Positions 15,245-22,422 of a DNA stretch of 27,435 nt are shown one piece after another. The notes beneath the pieces were generated by a model. That model ran no database searches and was not told the origin of the DNA. It saw only the letters and a list, made by a program, of their open reading frames with translations. How positions within the stretch are numbered: position 1 is the stretch's first letter; every line of letters begins with the position of its first letter. Source of the DNA: an uncultured Ruminococcus sp. (GTDB lineage: Bacteria > Bacillota > Clostridia > Oscillospirales > Acutalibacteraceae); NCBI GenBank assembly GCA_902797065.1, contig CADBRK010000134.1, positions 1 through 27,435 on the forward strand, written 5' to 3'. The position numbers were made by a program, and so were the translations under genes.

Positions 15245-15820
15245 ATGATAACAGTCAGCAGAAAACAAATATCGGTTCCTTTTGAAGAACGCATAATCTG
15301 CCGTTGGGGCGACAGCGGCAAAGATACCGTATTCTTTGAGATCGCAGAGAACGATCCCGAAAACTGCGCATACTATCTGTATATTCTGTTCCCCGACGAA
15401 AGCGTCAACTGTATTCCGCTCGAAAAGATCGGCGGTTCATGCGTGTGGAATATCGAAGCGGATCACATCTTTTCTTCGGGAATAGCGTATATTCAGATAA
15501 AATCTGTCGCTGAAAACAACGTGATATGGCACAGTCCGAAAGCCACCGTGGAATTTGCCGACTCGATCGACAGCAGAGAGACCCAAAATTTTACTCCGAC
15601 TCTGTTCAGGCAGCTTGACGACAAGGTCAACGAGGTGCAGGAGCTTGCGGAATCGTTCGGCGAAACTATCAGAGAATATACACAGCAGATAATAATGTCG
15701 CTTGCCGACAGCGATTATATTACACGCAGCGAGGCTGTCGAGCTTATCGACGAAGCGATCAACGAGCTTCTTTTGCCGCTTGACCGCCGACTTGACGGAT
15801 TGACGCCGTCGGGCGTTTAA
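15245..15820 (+). CDS. Orphan protein resembling phage baseplate/tail N-terminal domains
   Basis: This 191-aa protein is not from a family I can name with certainty. Residues 1 to about 115 look like an all-beta domain beginning MITVSRKQISVPFEE and ending near IWHSPKATVEFADSID. That pattern, a sandwich closed by HSPKATVEFADSI, resembles the N-terminal domain of Firmicutes phage baseplate-upper (BppU-like) and tail-fibre proteins. The remainder is helical (LFRQLDDKVNEVQELAESF), as in the linker after such domains. It ends in GLTPSGV without a receptor-binding part. ATG 15245 follows a perfect AAGGAGG (15231-15237), so the upstream frame from 15185 is not used. No phage gene is adjacent. It may be a domesticated or stranded tail module. 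Confidence 0.6.
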   Translation: MITVSRKQISVPFEERIICRWGDSGKDTVFFEIAENDPENCAYYLYILFPDESVNCIPLEKIGGSCVWNIEADHIFSSGIAYIQIKSVAENNVIWHSPKATVEFADSIDSRETQNFTPTLFRQLDDKVNEVQELAESFGETIREYTQQIIMSLADSDYITRSEAVELIDEAINELLLPLDRRLDGLTPSGV

Positions 15821-15846
15821 AAAAATACTGATCCGATTAAATAAGA

Positions 15847-15891
15847 TCAAAAAGGGGAGAGCCGAATAATCAGTTCTCCCTTTCTTTTTTT
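15847..15891. terminator. Bidirectional terminator between the phage-tail-like gene and pflA
   Basis: AAAGGGGAGA (15851-15860) pairs with TCTCCCTTT (15875-15883) with one bulged G. A T-rich tail follows on the plus strand, and TTTTTGATC follows on the minus strand. It overlaps the last codons and stop of pflA and serves both convergent transcripts. Confidence 0.8.
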
Positions 15892-16637
15892 ATGTTCAGT
15901 AATTCTTCGGCGCGTGCGATCTGTTCGGGGGTAGGTACGTTTGTATCGTTCAGCTCGTATTTAATACCGAGCTTTTCCCATTTCGGTACGCCGAAAACGT
16001 GGTACGGCAGAATCTCGACTTTCTTTACTGTTTTCAGCGTGCTTATAAACTCGCTCATGTTTTTCAGATCGTCCTCGCCGTCCGTAAGGTTTGGTACAAG
16101 CACATGACGTATCCACATATCCTTGCCGTGATCGGAAAGCCATACAGCCATCTCTTTGATGTTATCGTTGCCCATACCCGTCAGAGCCTTGTGCTTTTCG
16201 CTGCTCCATTCCTTTATGTCAAGGATCACAAGGTCGGTAAGCTCCATCAGGCGTGAAAACTTTTCAAGCCATTTTTCGTCACTGCAGAACGGCTGCCCTG
16301 CGGTGTCGATCGCCGTGTGTATGTTCCTGCTTTTGGCAAGCGAGAAAAACTCCGTAAGGAAATCTATCTGCAAAAGCGGTTCTCCGCCGCTTACGGTGAT
16401 CCCGCCGTTGTCACGCCAGTAATTTTTGAATCGGTACACTTTATCAAAAAGCTGTTTCGCCGTCCACAGAGAACCGCCGCTGCCTGCCCATGTCTCGGGA
16501 TTGTGGCAATATTTGCACCTCAGCGCACAGCCCTGCAAGAACACAACATACCTCACGCCCGGACCGTCTACAAGTCCGAAGCTTTCAAGCGAGTGTACCC
16601 TGCCTTTAATTGTCCCTTGTGAATAATTGTACCTCAT
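15870..16637 (-). CDS. pflA: Pyruvate formate-lyase-activating enzyme (radical SAM)
   Basis: PflA uses S-adenosylmethionine and a [4Fe-4S] cluster to place the glycyl radical on pyruvate formate-lyase. The cluster motif CxxxCxxC is visible as CALRCKYCHNPE near residue 35, after the family opening GRVHSLESFGLVDGPGVRYVVFLQG. GGEPLLQ and DIKEW are further radical-SAM motifs. The length of 255 aa is typical. A TTG at 16646 is in frame, but ATG 16637 is preferred; neither has a strong ribosome binding site. The start is 13 nt after the pflB stop, so expression follows pflB by cotranscription and probably at a lower translation rate, as expected for an activase. Confidence 0.95.
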   Translation of the reverse strand: MRYNYSQGTIKGRVHSLESFGLVDGPGVRYVVFLQGCALRCKYCHNPETWAGSGGSLWTAKQLFDKVYRFKNYWRDNGGITVSGGEPLLQIDFLTEFFSLAKSRNIHTAIDTAGQPFCSDEKWLEKFSRLMELTDLVILDIKEWSSEKHKALTGMGNDNIKEMAVWLSDHGKDMWIRHVLVPNLTDGEDDLKNMSEFISTLKTVKKVEILPYHVFGVPKWEKLGIKYELNDTNVPTPEQIARAEELLNIKKEREN

Positions 16638-16650
16638 AATAACCAACCGC

Positions 16651-18903
16651 TTATATTAATTTGTGGCACGTCCTTGCAATAACATCAAGCTGCTGTTTCC
16701 TTGTAAGATTGATAAACTTCACAGCATAGCCCGATACACGTATCGTAAAGTTTGCGTACTCCTCTTTTTCGGGGTGTTCCATGCAGTCGATGAGTTTTTC
16801 AACGCCAAAGACGTTTACGTTAAGGTGATGCGCACCCTGATCGAAATAACCGTCCATTACCTGAACAAGATTATTGACTCTTTCGGTATCGTCATGACCC
16901 AATGCGTCGGGGCTTATCGTCTGTGTATTGGAGATGCCGTCAAGCGCCCATTCGTACGGTATTTTTGCAAGTGAATTGAGAGAGGACAAAAGTCCGTTCT
17001 GTTCTGCGCCGTAGCTCGGATTTGCGCCGGGGGCAAACGGTGCGCCTGCCTTGCGTCCGTCGGGTGTAGCGCCTGTAGATTCGCCGTAAACAACATTTGA
17101 GGTGATCGTCAGAATAGAAGTAGACGGCTCGGAATTGCGGTATGTGTGGTGCTTCTTCACCATTGTGAGGAAAGTTTTCAGAACCCATATGCCGATCTCG
17201 TCTGCGCGGTCGTCGTCGTTGCCGTACTTCGGGAAATCGCCTTCCACAGCGTAATCTATAACAATACCGTTCTCGTTGCGTATAGTCTTTACTTTAGCAT
17301 ACTTGATTGCGCTGAGAGAATCTATAACGTGAGAGAATCCAGCGATACCCGTAGCAAAGGTGCGGCGTACGTCCGTATCTATGAGAGCCATTTCGGCAGC
17401 TTCGTAATAGTATTTATCGTGCATATAGTGGATCAGGTTGAGCGCGTTTACATACACACCCGCAAGCCAGTCCATCATCTTGATATATTTCTCTTTTACC
17501 TCGTCATAATCGAGATACTCGCTTGTTATAGGCGCATATTTCGGGCCTATCTGTTCAAACAGCTTTTCGTCAATGCCGCCGTTTATAGCATACAAAAGGC
17601 ACTTTGCAAGGTTGCAGCGTGCGCCGAAGAACTGCATCTCTTTGCCTGTCTGCGTTGCGGAAACACAGCAGCAGATCGAGTAATCGTCGCCCCATACCGG
17701 CTTCATGATGTCGTCGTTCTCGTACTGAACGGAGCTTGTTTTTACGGAGATATACGCGCAGTATTTTTTGAAACTTTCGGGCAGCTTTGAAGAGTACAGT
17801 ATTGTAAGATTCGGCTCGGGGAAAGGTCCCATATTTTCGAGAGTATGCAGGAAACGATAGTCATTCTTTGTGACCATTGATCTGCCGTCCATGCCGATAC
17901 CGCCGACTTCGAGCGTAGCCCAGACCGGGTCGCCCGAGAAAAGCAGATTGTACGTTGTGATGCGCGCAAACTTCACCATTCTGAGTTTGAGCACAAAGTG
18001 GTCGATAAGCTCCTGAGCCTCGCTCTCTGTAAGGTCGCCGCTGTCGAGATCTCTTTGAATATATATATCCAGGAATGTGGATACTCTGCCGACGCTCATT
18101 GCCGCGCCGTTCTGTGTTTTGATGGCGGCAAGATACCCGAAGTACAGCCACTGCACAGCCTCACGGGCATTCTTTGCGGGCTGAGAAATATCAAAACCGT
18201 ACATCTCTGCCATTTTTTTCATGCCTTCGAGCGCCTTTATCTGCATTGCAAGCTCTTCACGCTGACGGATGACCTCGTCGAGCATTGTGCCGTCGCCGCA
18301 GTTATCGAAGTCTTTTTTCTTTTCGCTGATAAGGAAATCTATACCGTACAGCGCAACGCGTCTGTAATCTCCGACAATTCGTCCTCTGCCGTATGTATCG
18401 GGCAGTCCCGTAACGACATGCGCATGACGGCACTTTTTCATCTCGGGCGTATATGCGGAGAATACCTGGTCGCTGTGTGTGCGTGAGTATTCGGTAAATA
18501 TCTTATGCAGCTCGGGGCTTGGCGTGTAGCCGTTGTTCGTACATGCCTGCTCTGCCATTCTTATGCCGCCAAAAGGCATGAATGCACGCTTGAGCGGTTT
18601 GTCGGTCTGCAGTCCGACTATCTTTTCGAGGTCTTTGAGTTCCTCGCTGATATACCCCGGCTTATGCGAAGTAAGAGTAGAAACAACGTCGGTATCCATA
18701 TCGAGGACGCCGCCTTTGGCGTGTTCTTCCTTTTGAAGCTTCTGAAGCTCGCCCCAGAGTTTATCGGTCGCGTCTGTCGGACCTGAGAGAAAACTCTCGT
18801 CTCCGTCGTATGGTTTGTAGTTTTTCTGTACAAAGTCACGTACATTAATTTCACGCTTCCAAAGGACGCCTTCGAAGCTTTCCCACTGTTCAAAGTCATG
18901 CAT
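16651..18903 (-). CDS. pflB: Formate C-acetyltransferase (pyruvate formate-lyase)
   Basis: PFL converts pyruvate and CoA to acetyl-CoA and formate in anaerobic fermentation, using a glycyl radical in the cytoplasm. This 750-aa protein has the paired active-site cysteines C412-C413 within SICCCVSATQTGKEMQFFG, matching E. coli C418-C419. The radical glycine G725 is in TIRVSGYAVKF near the C-terminus. Conserved TLTITSNVVYG-type and GRKAGAPFAPGANP segments are present, so it is PFL rather than a diol dehydratase. AGGAGG lies about 8 nt upstream of the ATG. It is the first gene of pflB-pflA, driven from the promoter at about 18967-18994. It marks the host as a formate-producing fermenter. Confidence 0.97.
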   Translation of the reverse strand: MHDFEQWESFEGVLWKREINVRDFVQKNYKPYDGDESFLSGPTDATDKLWGELQKLQKEEHAKGGVLDMDTDVVSTLTSHKPGYISEELKDLEKIVGLQTDKPLKRAFMPFGGIRMAEQACTNNGYTPSPELHKIFTEYSRTHSDQVFSAYTPEMKKCRHAHVVTGLPDTYGRGRIVGDYRRVALYGIDFLISEKKKDFDNCGDGTMLDEVIRQREELAMQIKALEGMKKMAEMYGFDISQPAKNAREAVQWLYFGYLAAIKTQNGAAMSVGRVSTFLDIYIQRDLDSGDLTESEAQELIDHFVLKLRMVKFARITTYNLLFSGDPVWATLEVGGIGMDGRSMVTKNDYRFLHTLENMGPFPEPNLTILYSSKLPESFKKYCAYISVKTSSVQYENDDIMKPVWGDDYSICCCVSATQTGKEMQFFGARCNLAKCLLYAINGGIDEKLFEQIGPKYAPITSEYLDYDEVKEKYIKMMDWLAGVYVNALNLIHYMHDKYYYEAAEMALIDTDVRRTFATGIAGFSHVIDSLSAIKYAKVKTIRNENGIVIDYAVEGDFPKYGNDDDRADEIGIWVLKTFLTMVKKHHTYRNSEPSTSILTITSNVVYGESTGATPDGRKAGAPFAPGANPSYGAEQNGLLSSLNSLAKIPYEWALDGISNTQTISPDALGHDDTERVNNLVQVMDGYFDQGAHHLNVNVFGVEKLIDCMEHPEKEEYANFTIRVSGYAVKFINLTRKQQLDVIARTCHKLI

Positions 18904-18966
18904 AGCTTTATCCTCCTGTATTGAGAATTATTATCCGTACGCAGAATACAGACAAGTATATATACT

Positions 18967-18994
18967 ATAATAGCACGTTTTCGCAAAAAATCAA
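18967..18994 (-). promoter_or_regulatory. Putative pflB promoter
   Basis: Read on the minus strand, TTGATT (18994-18989) and TATTAT (18972-18967) are spaced by 16 nt, giving a leader of about 55 nt before ATG 18903. A downstream TATATATAC adds further melting-prone sequence. Confidence 0.5.
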
Positions 18995-19144
18995 TACTGC
19001 AATGGAATTTAGAACAAACTTGTAACAAATACAAATAAACAATCATGAGACAAAACCGATTTGTGATTATTGTCTAAATAACCACCATGTATTTGTGCTA
19101 ATTGTAGAAAATCGAATTTTTAAAATGAAATAACTTAAATCATA

Positions 19145-19173
19145 TTGACATAAAGATGGATTAGAATTATAAT
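19145..19173 (+). promoter_or_regulatory. Perfect consensus sigma-A promoter
   Basis: TTGACA (19145-19150), a 17-nt spacer and TATAAT (19168-19173) match the vegetative consensus at all 12 positions. Transcription would start near 19180, leaving a 5' leader of about 110 nt before the 77-aa gene at 19293. Confidence 0.85.
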
Positions 19174-19292
19174 TACATTGGTAAATGTTATACAGAATAT
19201 TTATCTTCACTCAGTTTGGTATTATGGAACGTGTCTATTTATTGTGACATTCTTTAATAGAACAGTTTCGTCGATAAGGAGGATTTTGAATT

Positions 19293-19526
19293 ATGGATAA
19301 GACATATGAGAGCTTTTATGAGCAGGGCATGGGCAAGGCAGCAAACGAGGGCTACGAGCCTGATATTGCAAAGGTTTATGCAGATAACTATGCTAAAGAG
19401 ATCATAAAGGCATATGAGGCACTCGCTAAAAAGGAGCTTCAGAGCGGCAAAACAGATACAGCCGAGATCGCTTCTTACTACGGCCTCACAAAGCAGAGAG
19501 TAGACGAAATAAAGGCTTCTCTGTAA
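19293..19526 (+). CDS. Small 77-aa protein of unknown function, probably highly expressed
   Basis: I do not recognise this family. The protein is soluble, predicted all-helical and of mixed charge. It has an N-terminal stretch of aromatic and Gly residues (SFYEQGMGKAANEGYEPD), a long amphipathic helix (residues 26-47) and a C-terminal segment IASYYGLTKQRVDEIKA that resembles a helix-turn-helix. Expression signals are exceptional: a perfect sigma-A promoter, AAGGAGG about 10 nt before the ATG, and codon use like that of the S1 gene part. It is followed by UUCG hairpin copy 2, making it monocistronic apart from any read-through. It could be a small regulator or an abundant structural protein; the sequence does not decide. 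Confidence 0.8.
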   Translation: MDKTYESFYEQGMGKAANEGYEPDIAKVYADNYAKEIIKAYEALAKKELQSGKTDTAEIASYYGLTKQRVDEIKASL

Positions 19527-19550
19527 TTATTAAATAATTAAAATTTTTGG

Positions 19551-19588
19551 GAAAGTTGCGTATTCGTATGCAACTTTCTTCTTTTTTT
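19551..19588 (+). terminator. UUCG hairpin, copy 2, before the second phage-tail-like cassette
   Basis: GAAAGTTGCGTA (19551-19562) pairs with TATGCAACTTTC (19567-19578) around TTCG, followed by a T-rich tract. The 26-nt core is identical to copy 1. The next ATG is only 25 nt after the T-tract, again leaving no space for a promoter. Confidence 0.9.
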
Positions 19589-19613
19589 GCCTGTTTTATG
19601 AGGAGGTGAGTAT

Positions 19614-19916
19614 ATGGCGGAGAGAACCGCAAGAGATGTTATTACACAGGCGATAAGCGATCTTGACGACATTCGTGACGCTATACGAGGTCACAGAGTC
19701 GACGTACCGTACCCGACAAAGACGTCGCTGTATGGGGAGCTGATCGCAAATATCAGGATAGGATCGGTGTCGGGTACGCAGAAGCACCTTGCAAAAACTT
19801 TGCTTTTACAACCGACCGCAAGAGAAAAAACAGGCATTTATTCAGGATTATGTACACCGATAGGTTCGCTGACAGGGCATGCTGAGGATCTATCGGATGA
19901 ATTAACGGAGGTATAA
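19614..19916 (+). CDS. Small protein with a phage-tail-type motif
   Basis: This 100-aa protein is of unknown function. Residues 13-48 (AISDLDDIRDAIRGHRVDVP, then TKTSLYGELIANI) follow a pattern I associate with Firmicutes phage tail and fibre proteins: a short helix ending in ...AI.xxGV.VP followed by T-K-x-x-x-Y-x-x-L-I-x-x-I. Here the usual KGV is HRV. The C-terminal half is not recognisable. AGGAGGTG precedes ATG 19614. The stop is 2 nt before the next gene, so the two form a translational unit. It is probably an accessory or adaptor of the following beta-rich protein. This is inference from one motif and from context. Confidence 0.6.
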   Translation: MAERTARDVITQAISDLDDIRDAIRGHRVDVPYPTKTSLYGELIANIRIGSVSGTQKHLAKTLLLQPTAREKTGIYSGLCTPIGSLTGHAEDLSDELTEV

Positions 19917-19918
19917 TA

Positions 19919-20659
19919 ATGATAAACAATAAGATAATCAGAAGACACGGAATATTGAAGGCTGATCTCTACGACAGGCTGACGGCGGATATGTGCGAGC
20001 TGTTCTCGGGGTTTGAGGGCGTTTCTTACACTGAAACAGAGGATCCGGAAGAAGTCATTCCTACGTATACAGTCATTACATTCGATACAAACGGCAAGAT
20101 GTATATAAGGATAGACTCGGATGATACTCAGGGCGCAGTAGTTTCAATTCATCTCGGTAACGGCAGTACTCTCGGAAGAGATTATATTAATCTTGATGTT
20201 GTGGGCTCGACGTCAAGTTCAATGGTATCATATAGCTTTGCAAGAACCGCATACGGCGGAGTGTTTTCCGTGATGAGCTATTCGGATTCGGGTGACACGG
20301 TACTGTCGGATGCACAGTTAAGGCTTTTCTTTTCGACATTTACCGATGAAGAGGGCAGCGAATACTACGGGTTGGTCTATTGCAACAGATCGGGTCTGGA
20401 TTCAGTTGCCAGCATGACAATTAAACTTGCCACAACGCTCCATGAAAGTGTGGAAAGTATCTCGGGAGCTTCTTTGTTTGTGGGAGAGCTTGCGAATCAG
20501 AATGTTCTCTGCAATGCTTTTTCGTACACGGAACCGATCGTTTCTCCGAGATTGTATAAGAAGCTTAAGACAGAAGGAGGAGTATTCGGCAAGGTGAAGA
20601 TAGGCGGAAAGGCGATGATTGCGGGCAGCGCCTTTGCTTTGGAATTTGCCGAAGAGTAA
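19919..20659 (+). CDS. Beta-rich protein of unknown function in phage-tail-like cassette
   Basis: I do not recognise this 246-aa protein. A helical N-terminal part (about residues 1-40) is followed by a long beta-rich stretch rich in Ser, Thr, Gly and Asp (residues 48-180), and then a short C-terminal segment with KVKIGGKAMIAGSAFALEFAEE. There is no signal peptide, membrane segment or sorting signal. The beta-rich, Ser/Gly-rich make-up suits a lectin-like, LamG-like or phage-appendage fold. GGAGGT precedes ATG 19919, which is 2 nt after the previous stop. It sits directly before the spoIIIA genes, where spoIIIAD would be expected in other spore formers. Confidence 0.6.
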   Translation: MINNKIIRRHGILKADLYDRLTADMCELFSGFEGVSYTETEDPEEVIPTYTVITFDTNGKMYIRIDSDDTQGAVVSIHLGNGSTLGRDYINLDVVGSTSSSMVSYSFARTAYGGVFSVMSYSDSGDTVLSDAQLRLFFSTFTDEEGSEYYGLVYCNRSGLDSVASMTIKLATTLHESVESISGASLFVGELANQNVLCNAFSYTEPIVSPRLYKKLKTEGGVFGKVKIGGKAMIAGSAFALEFAEE

Positions 20660-20674
20660 TATACACAAATTAAC

Positions 20675-20718
20675 CGGATATTGATTTGTCTTTACGCTCA
20701 GCGATAAATCGGTATCCG
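20675..20718. other. Long imperfect hairpin before the spoIIIAE promoter
   Basis: CGGATATTGATTT (20675-20687) pairs with AAATCGGTATCCG (20706-20718), including two G-T pairs, around an 18-nt loop that contains a small CGC/GCG stem. No T-run follows, so this is not a standard intrinsic terminator. It could insulate the cassette from spoIIIAE or protect the upstream mRNA 3' end. Confidence 0.5.
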
Positions 20719-20724
20719 CCGCAG

Positions 20725-20754
20725 TCATAATCCTCCCCGGCAGCGCATATACAT
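20725..20754 (+). promoter_or_regulatory. Sigma-E-like promoter of spoIIIAE-AH
   Basis: TCATAAT (20725-20731), 14 nt, then CATATACAT (20746-20754) resemble the sporulation sigma-E pattern of B. subtilis (a -35 around TCATATT and a -10 starting CATA, about 14 nt apart). The predicted start is near 20760, just before the ribosome binding site of spoIIIAE. The B. subtilis spoIIIA operon is sigma-E controlled, so position and type agree. Confidence 0.55.
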
Positions 20755-20775
20755 AAATAAAAAGCGGTGATGTTA

Positions 20776-21945
20776 ATGAAAAGGACGATACATATTCTTA
20801 TGATCTTCGGGCTTTTGATAACAGTATGTACTCTGTTTTTATCGTACACAATATGCGCTCATGCCGAGGAGGGTTTTTTGCTTGAAGATACGGACAAACT
20901 AATCGACAGCTTGTATGACGAATCGGGGGCTGACGATCTGATGTTTTCTCTGCCCGAGAATGCAAAGGCATTTCTTGATATGCTGTACATAGATGACTTC
21001 AAGCCGGGCAGCGCAGACAGATTCGGGATAAACAATGTTGTTTCGGCTTTAGCGTATGTTCTGCGTGAAAACCTGCTCGAACCGCTGAGGATACTCGTTT
21101 GCATTATCGGGATCATCATACTTACCGCATTGTTTGATACGCTGAAAACTTCCGATCTCTCGGCAGGGCTTGAACAGACATTGAGCTTTGTTTCGGTTTT
21201 GTGCATGTCTGCGGTGCTGTCGCCGCAAATGCTCGGGCTGATAGAAGAACTTACCGATACCATTACCGTCTGTTCCGATTTTATGATGATATATATACCC
21301 GTTATTTCGATGCTTATTATATCAGGCGGCAGAATGATAAGCGGCGGAATGTTCTACAGCACGATGATATATATGAGCGGCGCAGTGATGAGAGTGGTTT
21401 CCGAAATTGTCGTTCCGTTCCTGAAATGCATATCTTCTTTGGCTGTGATAACGAACGTTACGGACAAACCTTCGCTTTCGGGCGTTACGGAAATGCTGCG
21501 CAAAGCTGTAAGAATACTGTTGACGTTTTGTATGTCGGTGTTTACGGCGTTCCTGACAATGAAATCGGTCATAAGCGTATCGCAGGATACACTGTCCGAT
21601 CGTGCCGTGAAATTCACCGTCAGCAACTTTGTGCCGCTTGTCGGCGGTGCGCTGAGCGACGCATATCAGACCGTAGTAAGCTGCACCGGCGTGCTGAAAT
21701 CGGGAGTCGGCGTTATAGCAATGATCGCAATATTTGCGATGTTCCTGCCTGCCGTTGCAAAATGTCTAGTGTGGGGACTCATACTGTTGTTAAGCAAAGC
21801 CGTGAGCGATATTTTCGGCATAAATAAACTGTCGTGTCTGTTAAGCTCGGTATCGTCGGTAATATCCGTGATATGTTCGATACTGCTTTCGACAATGGCG
21901 GTATATATTATCAGTACGGCAATTATTATTATAGTGGGTGGGTAA
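20776..21945 (+). CDS. spoIIIAE: Stage III sporulation protein AE
   Basis: SpoIIIAE is a polytopic protein in the mother-cell membrane around the forespore and part of the SpoIIIA-SpoIIQ channel needed for late forespore gene expression. This 389-aa protein begins with a signal-like hydrophobic stretch (about residues 5-28, TICAHAEEG). It has an extracellular segment (about 30-95) and then about seven further membrane segments, close in length to B. subtilis AE (about 400 aa). GTG 20767 and ATG 20770 are in frame, but ATG 20776 fits the GCGGTG ribosome binding site best. The next gene starts right after the stop. Upstream spoIIIAA-AD are absent; the gene instead has its own sigma-E-like promoter. 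Confidence 0.92.
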   Translation: MKRTIHILMIFGLLITVCTLFLSYTICAHAEEGFLLEDTDKLIDSLYDESGADDLMFSLPENAKAFLDMLYIDDFKPGSADRFGINNVVSALAYVLRENLLEPLRILVCIIGIIILTALFDTLKTSDLSAGLEQTLSFVSVLCMSAVLSPQMLGLIEELTDTITVCSDFMMIYIPVISMLIISGGRMISGGMFYSTMIYMSGAVMRVVSEIVVPFLKCISSLAVITNVTDKPSLSGVTEMLRKAVRILLTFCMSVFTAFLTMKSVISVSQDTLSDRAVKFTVSNFVPLVGGALSDAYQTVVSCTGVLKSGVGVIAMIAIFAMFLPAVAKCLVWGLILLLSKAVSDIFGINKLSCLLSSVSSVISVICSILLSTMAVYIISTAIIIIVGG

Positions 21946-22395
21946 GTGGAAAACATAGAACTCTGGACTGCCGGACTTTGTATCTGTGCGGCTGCGCTCG
22001 GTATTGCCGAAAAGCTTCTGCCCGAGGGGAATGTACGCGTGGCGGTGTATTTTGTCATGGGGCTGATCGTGATAAGCTGTTTTTTGTCGCCGATAGAAAA
22101 CATTAGTACGATAGAATACTCCCTGCCCGAGGAAAATATCCGCACGGACTGGCTTTCCCGCACAACGCAAGAGACTTTCGGCGAAAAAGTACAGCTGATA
22201 ATCAACTCGTATCTTGAGAAGAAGCAGATCACCCCACGCAGGATCGAAGTATATACGGATATTGACAGCGAGGGCAGCATATATTTAGACAAGGTGAGGA
22301 TAACGCTGAGTGAGGAATACAAGAACAGGATAGATGAAATATACGGCAGTATTCTCAAAGATACGGGAATTGACGCAGATATAGTGATAAGGTGA
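21946..22395 (+). CDS. spoIIIAF: Stage III sporulation protein AF
   Basis: This 149-aa protein has two N-terminal membrane segments (about residues 5-23 and 30-46, with ISCFLSPIENIS). A soluble domain (about 75-149) ends in a helix and a strand like the ring-building motif of SpoIIIAF. It belongs to the SpoIIIA channel complex in the mother-cell membrane. Translation starts at GTG 21946 immediately after the spoIIIAE stop, with GGTGGG upstream, so the two are coupled. Length and order fit B. subtilis SpoIIIAF (about 200 aa) with a shorter linker. Confidence 0.9.
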   Translation: MENIELWTAGLCICAAALGIAEKLLPEGNVRVAVYFVMGLIVISCFLSPIENISTIEYSLPEENIRTDWLSRTTQETFGEKVQLIINSYLEKKQITPRRIEVYTDIDSEGSIYLDKVRITLSEEYKNRIDEIYGSILKDTGIDADIVIR

Positions 22396-22422
22396 GAGTA
22401 CAAAAAAAGAAAAGGAGTAAGT

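Larger units (their letters stand above)
18904..19292. other. Divergent intergenic region between pflB and the 77-aa gene
   Basis: These 389 nt are very AT-rich and hold no supportable gene. They contain the pflB promoter on the minus strand (18967-18994), the consensus promoter of the plus-strand small gene (19145-19173), and about 110 nt of leader before ATG 19293. I looked for a Rex-type TTGTTAA-N4-TTAACAA operator for pflB and did not find a good match. Confidence 0.7.

Noticed and set aside
18904..19144. Rex (redox) operator upstream of pflB
   Set aside because: Only short TTGTA/TACAA and GACAA/TTGTC partial palindromes were found, not the expected TTGTTAA-N4-TTAACAA.
15180..20659. Integrated prophage between 15 and 21 kb
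   Set aside because: No integrase, terminase, capsid, portal or lysis genes are present, and pflBA and the 77-aa gene lie in between. Only isolated tail-like genes are seen.
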